From assembly GCA_016212515.1 (NCBI GenBank), contig JACRFZ010000102.1, positions 1-64,000 of the forward strand: 64,000 nucleotides of DNA, given 5' to 3'. Numbering within the stretch: the stretch's first letter is position 1; each line of letters opens with the position of its first letter. The position numbers and the translations under genes are program-made. Origin of the DNA: Candidatus Melainabacteria bacterium. GTDB taxonomy: Bacteria > Cyanobacteriota > Vampirovibrionia > Obscuribacterales > Obscuribacteraceae. Positions 59,469 through 64,000 of the stretch are shown here, one piece after another. The notes under the pieces were generated by a model. It made no database searches and had not been told where the DNA came from. It was given only the letters and a program-made list of their open reading frames with translations.

Positions 59469-59924
59469 TTAGCTGTTTTCGTCATCGTCGTCGTCAATGA
59501 CGGTGCAATCGATATAGGCTACGCCTCTGGGTAAGGTACCGAGGCGTTTGGCTGCTTCCTTCGCCAGGTCCATGACTCTGCCGTGGGCATAGGGACCCCT
59601 GTCGTTTACCTTGATGACGATTGATTTGCCGGTCTTCGGATCTTCCACCAATACTTTTGTATGGAAGGGCAGTTTGAGGTGGGCGGCGGTCAATTTGTTC
59701 ATATCGAAGGTTTCGCCTGAGGCCGTCTTTCTGCCGTGAAAGGGGACGCCGTACCAGGAGGCGTTGCCGCTGAAGTTTTTGGGATAGCTGGCGGTTTTCT
59801 TGCTCTTGCTCTTGCCTGCCAGAAGCTGACCATGGCCCGGCTCGCTTGCCAGGGCGCGGCTGTCTGCGGCACAAAGCAGGAAGACGAGAATCAGTGAAAG
59901 CGGCAGGAAGAGTTTAACCGTCAT
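59469..59924 (-). CDS. rlpA: RlpA-like double-psi beta-barrel protein
   Basis: 151 aa. Signal peptide without a lipobox Cys, then the RlpA domain: GNASWYGVPFHGRKTASGETFD, LTAAHLKLPFHTKVLV and VNDRGPYAHGRVMDLAKEAA. RlpA proteins cleave denuded septal peptidoglycan or bind it; the SPOR domain of the enteric protein is missing. Ends in an acidic tail. Its start overlaps the lipoprotein stop by 4 bp (ATGA), so the two are coupled. Confidence 0.88.
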   Translation of the reverse strand: MTVKLFLPLSLILVFLLCAADSRALASEPGHGQLLAGKSKSKKTASYPKNFSGNASWYGVPFHGRKTASGETFDMNKLTAAHLKLPFHTKVLVEDPKTGKSIVIKVNDRGPYAHGRVMDLAKEAAKRLGTLPRGVAYIDCTVIDDDDDENS

Positions 59925-60370
59925 TTTTCAGAATCCCCTTTAGCATCGGAACCATCTAGATTGATTTCCACAGTAGCCTTCGACTTGCCCGGGTCTTTTT
60001 TGATGTCGGCGTAGGGCGTGGATACATTTACCGAACCTTTCGATTCGTCTATATCTACTTTTATGCCCGGTAAATTGACCTTTACCCTGGTATCTCCATC
60101 GCTACTTCCTGCTTCTATCTTGACCGACTTATCGTTGCTTTCGGTGGTCTGATTGTTGTTGTTGTCATCATCGTCGGCTCTCTTTTCCGATTCTTTTTCC
60201 ACCACGGTGGTTTTGCCGTCAGCTCCCACCGTCACTGATGTTTCCTCTTGCTTGGTGACGGACGGGCTGGAATTATCGCTGTTTCCGCAGCCGCTCAAGG
60301 TCATGGCGGTGCTCAGCACGCTAAGACAGATGATAAGGCTGAAAGTTCCCGGCAGAGGTCTATTGGTCAT
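59921..60370 (-). CDS. Unknown lipoprotein
   Basis: 149 aa. Signal peptide with lipobox LSGC (Cys at about 28), then a disordered, acidic region with an Asp/Asn run, and a Val/Asp/Lys-rich end with regular beta-like repeats (KVNLPGIKVDIDESKGSVNV). No catalytic family is seen. Being coupled with RlpA it may act at the envelope, for instance tethering to peptidoglycan. Confidence 0.75.
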   Translation of the reverse strand: MTNRPLPGTFSLIICLSVLSTAMTLSGCGNSDNSSPSVTKQEETSVTVGADGKTTVVEKESEKRADDDDNNNNQTTESNDKSVKIEAGSSDGDTRVKVNLPGIKVDIDESKGSVNVSTPYADIKKDPGKSKATVEINLDGSDAKGDSEK

Positions 60371-60498
60371 GGTTGTTTCCTTTTAGGCGGTTAGGCGCTT
60401 TGGAGTCCGGTTTAGGTGGCCGAATTAATTTGTTGGAGTCACAAGATTCTAGCTAAAAGGCTATCATAGCTCTAAGTTAAAACCGAATCTGGAGTTTC

Positions 60499-60840
60499 AT
60501 GGACTTTTTCCACTTCTGCTTCTATTTGATTGTCTCGGCCGTCTGTGCAGGGCTGGCGGCGAGGGTTCTACCCGGTAGTAAAGTGAAAGAGCGGGCTAAG
60601 GAAGTATTTTCGCCGGCCGGCTTTCTCTCGAAGGCGGTGGTCGGTATTATCGGCGCCTGGTTGGGCGAGATGGTGCTTGGTCCGATCGGCCCCAGTTTGG
60701 AAGGCGTGCGTCTTGTACCGGCCGTGGTTGGTTCGGTTTTCTTTGTGCTGGCACTGTCGCTGGTGTCGCTTCTGGTATCGAAGATAGTGGCGGTCTGTAA
60801 TCTGCCTTCGCTGATTAAGGGGCGGCAAACCAGTCGCTGA
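60499..60840 (+). CDS. GlsB/YeaQ/YmgE-type stress membrane protein
   Basis: 113 aa with three membrane helices. Matches the transglycosylase-associated/GlsB family: GLAARVLPGSK, VGIIGAWLGEMVLGPIGP and VPAVVGSVFFVLAL. Members are small inner-membrane proteins linked to stress resistance; the mechanism is unknown. Alone on its strand. Confidence 0.85.
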   Translation: MDFFHFCFYLIVSAVCAGLAARVLPGSKVKERAKEVFSPAGFLSKAVVGIIGAWLGEMVLGPIGPSLEGVRLVPAVVGSVFFVLALSLVSLLVSKIVAVCNLPSLIKGRQTSR

Positions 60841-60854
60841 AGCCGCACCGGCTC

Positions 60855-61592
60855 TTACCTGGTCATGTAGTTATACTCGAACGTAAAATCTACATCCACG
60901 GGCGCCTCCAGGGACGGAGGCAGCGGTGTCGAACCGGAAGCCCCTTCCAGCGCTGCTTTGATTGCATCCACGTCAACACCGTCTCCAAAGACTTCCATAA
61001 TTCTATCGTTGACTATGCGCCCCTGAGAATTCACCTGAAAGGCGACGGCTGCCCTGTAGGTGGTGCCATTGCTTTGCGGCTGCCAGTGTTCCTTGATTGA
61101 CTGTTGCAGGCTTTGAATGAAGTAACCGCTGTCCGCTTGCACCTGTGCTTCTGCGCGTTCCTTGATGTTCTGGGGCAGAAGCTGCCAGGTGAAGGAGGTG
61201 CCAAGCAGTGCTTCTTCCTGCCTTTTGACCTGCAGAAGTGGTGATAGATCTTCGGCTTGTCTGGCATAGACAGAGAGGGCCAGGCTGCTTGCCAGATAGC
61301 CTATTATGGGTAGCGGCAGGCAGAGGGCCAGGCGGCGCAGTTGCTTGCGAGTATTGAGACTGAGGCTCTCTGGGCTGGTTTCAAGCAGTTGATCTCCCTT
61401 GATTATGTTTATAATCGCCCCTGAAAAGAGTGATAGCGAAAGGGCGGCGCCGCCGTATAGAAGCAGGCAAACTGCCGGATGATAGGCGGCTTTGGATACG
61501 ATGAAGAGGCAGGCCAGCCCGCCAACCAGATACAGCAGGGCAAGCAGGTAGCGACTGCCCGGCACGAAGCCGCGGCTTTTACTTTTGACCAT
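60855..61592 (-). CDS. Membrane protein with TonB-C-like terminal domain
   Basis: About 245 aa. GGGAG stands 6 nt before ATG 61592, chosen over 61613. Three membrane helices (about 15-60 and 95-115) are followed by an outer domain whose end (YFIQSLQQSIKEHWQPQ, VAFQVNSQGRIVNDRIME) resembles the TonB C-terminal fold found in energy transducers and stand-alone proteins. There is no ExbB/ExbD in the window. Confidence 0.75.
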   Translation of the reverse strand: MVKSKSRGFVPGSRYLLALLYLVGGLACLFIVSKAAYHPAVCLLLYGGAALSLSLFSGAIINIIKGDQLLETSPESLSLNTRKQLRRLALCLPLPIIGYLASSLALSVYARQAEDLSPLLQVKRQEEALLGTSFTWQLLPQNIKERAEAQVQADSGYFIQSLQQSIKEHWQPQSNGTTYRAAVAFQVNSQGRIVNDRIMEVFGDGVDVDAIKAALEGASGSTPLPPSLEAPVDVDFTFEYNYMTR

Positions 61593-61697
61593 GGGCGTCT
61601 CCCGGCAAAGCACTTAAGAAAATTTCCGGCAGCAATAAAGCTTGTTAGCAGAATATCTTGGCAACCGTTCGGAAGCACTGGGAAAAACCCTGAGCCT

Positions 61698-63683
61698 TCA
61701 GCCTACGATGACCACTGGTCGCGAGTGGGGCTCTTTCACTACTTCTCTGAGAATTTCCCGGGTCACCGGTGCGGTTTCTCCTTCGCCCAGGAAGATATAG
61801 CGAAAGACATAGCTCAGGGGGTTACCCTCGGTCCAGCCGAAGTATGCGTGAGGAATCGTCTTGGTCTCATCCCGCAAGTGCAACAAGATGGCGGCGATGG
61901 CGTTGGGAATAGCTGCGCTATGGCAGCGCAGAACTTTGTGTCCGTTGATGAGATGCCCTTCCACTCTCAGGCAATTATCGAAAAACTCTGAGGGATCTGA
62001 CAGTGACACTTCCAGAAAGATAAAGCTGGCCTCTTCATCGGTTAATTTGTGAATGCGGCGGGTTTCCAGTTCTTTGGTCTCATAGTGGGTACCGCCCGGT
62101 CTGTGGGCCAGCAAGTTAATTTGCCGGTTGGGCATAGCCAGTGCTTCTTCCACAAAGCCGTTGGCTACTTCATCGAATTTTACTTCCAGTATGCGCAATT
62201 CCAGTGAGCGCATTGCCCTTGATACCAGAGATGTGCACAATATGGCGGCAATGAAGAAGGAAGCAATCTGCAAGCCCTCCGGTCTTTCATACATATTGGC
62301 GATAGTGGTGTATATGAAGATGATGAGAATACTGAGAAAGTGACTGCGCTTCAGCTTGCTCTCTTTCCACACGGAAAGCACCACTGCCAATGAGGCGGAG
62401 GTAAAGAGAACGAGAACACCGGTGGCGTAAGCACCGGCCTGAGCGTCAACATTTGCTTTGAAAAGCACGGTGACGGTCAAAGAAACAAAGGTGAAGAAAA
62501 GCACCAGTGGCCTGAGGGCTTGTGACCAGCTTGGCGCCATACCGTAGCGGGGCAGGTAGCGCGGCACCAGGTTGAGTAGACCGGCCATGGCGCTGGCTCC
62601 GGCGAACCAGAGAATGGCGATGGTGGACAGGTCGTAGAGGGTGCCGAAGCCCTCACCGCCGAATTTGTGAGCTAGATAAGCCAGGGCTCTGCCGTTTGCG
62701 GCACCGCCCTCTTTAAATAATTCAGGCGGGATTAAAACCGTTGTGATTACGCTCGATATGAGCAGCAAGACGGCCATAATCATGGCGGCGGTGGTGAGCA
62801 ACCGACCGGTGTTCTTGATGCGACCTTCTATTTCTCTGTCGTCGGCGGTTTTTGGGGCTTCGCTCTTGTGCTTTCCACCGGCGGCTGTTGTTTTCTGGTC
62901 GCCTTTGACGAGGGGCATGACTGCCACACCGGTTTCAAAGCCTGACATGCCCAGAGCTAGCTTGGGAAAGAGCAAGAGCGACACCCCGAGCATGCGCGGT
63001 ATGGAATGAAATTCATTGAAGAGGGCATTGTGCCAGTTTGTCAGGAGCTGGGGCGCCTTTATGATTTCTTGTATGGACCAGACTGCCACAAGACCGTTGG
63101 CCGCTAAATAGACGCCGACGATCACCACCGCCAGACCGATAGCTTCTTTAAAGCCCTTCAAAAAGATCAGGCAAAGAGCCAGGATGAGGGCCGAGGTGAC
63201 CACGACTCGGTCTTGCATGAAACTTGGGCAGAGCGGGTTTTCCACTATGTGGGCGGTGGCGTCGGCGGCTGAGAGGGTAATGGTAATGATGAAGTCAGTG
63301 GCGGCAAAGCCCAACAGCATGAGGATGAAGGCCTTTCCGAGCCATCCTGGCAAAAGCTTTTCCAGCATGGCAATGCTGCCCTGCCCGAAGGGGCTGGCCT
63401 TTGCCACCCTGCCGTAAAGGGGTACCAGCCCAAAGAGTGTGACCAATACCACGATACCTGTTGCCAACGGCGAGAGAATGCCGGCGGCCAGAAATGCTAT
63501 GCCAGGCTGGTAGCCAAGGGTTGAAAAGTAGTCCACACCGGTGAGGCACATGACCTGCCACCAGGGGGCTTTGTCATGGTGGGCTTGTTTGTGGGTTCCG
63601 TTCGTTCTTACTCCCTGTAAGAGCCACCGGCGCACACGGTTTGTCTGCGTGCCGGCTCTTTTCTCTACGGTGATTGTGCTCAT
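61698..63683 (-). CDS. APC-superfamily permease
   Basis: 661 aa. About 12 membrane helices in the first 490 residues, with [33 protein letters not shown] and [18 protein letters not shown] resembling amino acid/cation permeases of the APC superfamily. The last 170 residues are a soluble domain (about 490-661) typical of a group of large bacterial APC-type transporters. The substrate (amino acid or potassium) is not clear. AAGGA lies 6 nt before ATG 63683. Confidence 0.82.
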   Translation of the reverse strand: MSTITVEKRAGTQTNRVRRWLLQGVRTNGTHKQAHHDKAPWWQVMCLTGVDYFSTLGYQPGIAFLAAGILSPLATGIVVLVTLFGLVPLYGRVAKASPFGQGSIAMLEKLLPGWLGKAFILMLLGFAATDFIITITLSAADATAHIVENPLCPSFMQDRVVVTSALILALCLIFLKGFKEAIGLAVVIVGVYLAANGLVAVWSIQEIIKAPQLLTNWHNALFNEFHSIPRMLGVSLLLFPKLALGMSGFETGVAVMPLVKGDQKTTAAGGKHKSEAPKTADDREIEGRIKNTGRLLTTAAMIMAVLLLISSVITTVLIPPELFKEGGAANGRALAYLAHKFGGEGFGTLYDLSTIAILWFAGASAMAGLLNLVPRYLPRYGMAPSWSQALRPLVLFFTFVSLTVTVLFKANVDAQAGAYATGVLVLFTSASLAVVLSVWKESKLKRSHFLSILIIFIYTTIANMYERPEGLQIASFFIAAILCTSLVSRAMRSLELRILEVKFDEVANGFVEEALAMPNRQINLLAHRPGGTHYETKELETRRIHKLTDEEASFIFLEVSLSDPSEFFDNCLRVEGHLINGHKVLRCHSAAIPNAIAAILLHLRDETKTIPHAYFGWTEGNPLSYVFRYIFLGEGETAPVTREILREVVKEPHSRPVVIVG

Positions 63684-64000
63684 GAGTTTTCCTTGCGCGC
63701 CCGCGGGCGAGATTCTGCCTCTTTTATTAGGGCAAATTTCTGGTCAAGCTTGTGTCAATTGCGACCATGCTTACATCAAGAAAGAAGCAAGAAAGAATTG
63801 AGAAAGCGACAAGAGATTCTCGCTGCCATATCAAACTCTGCAGGAATTTGTTTCTTTCAGGGCGGCTTGCTTCTCTTGCTCTTTTGAACAGTCGCCGCAG
63901 GAGCAAAACTTGAAAGTTGCTCAAACGTCAGCCTGCGGGTTCGAGCCGCCGCCATGGAATCGTCACAATTTCGTTTCTAGTATGGGACACATATTAATCC
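63684..64000. other. Right-edge spacer
   Basis: 317 bp upstream of the permease. No gene is seen. TTGACA and TTGACC occur on the permease strand near 63745-63760, but no well-spaced -10 follows. A short minus-strand frame here is rejected. Confidence 0.4.

Noticed and set aside
63727-63924. 65-codon minus-strand frame at right edge
   Set aside because: No ribosome site or conserved pattern; likely chance in the permease leader.

Overview
The window carries about 53 protein-coding genes on both strands. I see no tRNA or rRNA gene, CRISPR array or intact mobile element. The sequence suggests a diderm bacterium of the non-photosynthetic cyanobacterial sister lineages (Melainabacteria/Vampirovibrionia, most like Obscuribacterales). 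The clues are a cyanobacterial-type RRM RNA-binding protein with a Gly-rich tail, a DUF4388 protein, Ser/Thr kinases, many long hydrophilic lineage-specific proteins, lipoboxes and an RlpA protein. This is an inference from gene content; there is no marker gene here to prove it. TTG and GTG starts are frequent and many neighbours overlap by 4 bp.

Layout. 0-1 kb: the N-terminus of an MDR oxidoreductase and an OmpR-type response regulator. 1.3-3.9 kb: two unknown proteins that share a four-cysteine C-terminal domain. 3.9-9.2 kb (minus): a run of TPR protein, two TadE-like proteins, a TadG-like von Willebrand protein, and an MNIO (DUF692) enzyme with its DUF2063 partner. 9.5-11.5 kb: a Cys-containing protein and a WG-repeat protein. 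12-18.7 kb: a methyltransferase (plus), then a tight minus-strand series: RRM protein, GIY-YIG-like protein, fatty acid desaturase, methyltransferase, GT2 glycosyltransferase and GT-C-like membrane protein, probably a cold-responsive lipid/glycolipid unit. 19-22.5 kb: an exported SPATA20/YyaL-like protein, a double CDGSH iron-sulfur protein and a DUF547 protein. 22.6-33.6 kb: unknown and lineage-specific proteins, including one of 1440 residues, a macrodomain protein and a DUF4388/degenerate GGDEF protein.

33.9-39.4 kb: glutamate dehydrogenase behind a structured leader, a Ca2+/H+ exchanger, the DNA glycosylase MutM, a methyltransferase and an LPG-synthase-type membrane protein. 39.8-43.6 kb: a REC-GGDEF-EAL protein followed by a membrane Ser/Thr kinase with leucine-rich repeats. 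43.8-50.3 kb: small membrane proteins, a bacterioferritin-like protein, a propeller-like protein, a DHFR-like reductase and a polytopic membrane protein. 50.3-52.4 kb (minus): HxlR regulator, cupin and a queuosine salvage protein. 52.5-57.8 kb: three consecutive GT-C-like membrane proteins, the last fused to a transposase-OrfA-like helix-turn-helix. 57.9-63.7 kb: TPR protein, lipoprotein and RlpA pair, a GlsB-type membrane protein, a TonB-C-like protein and an APC-type permease.

The most unusual items are the MNIO/DUF2063 pair placed in a Tad-like operon without a recognisable precursor peptide, the four-cysteine paralogue pair beside it, the membrane glycosyltransferase-HTH fusion, the RRM-desaturase operon, and the glutamate dehydrogenase leader with two mutually exclusive stems.
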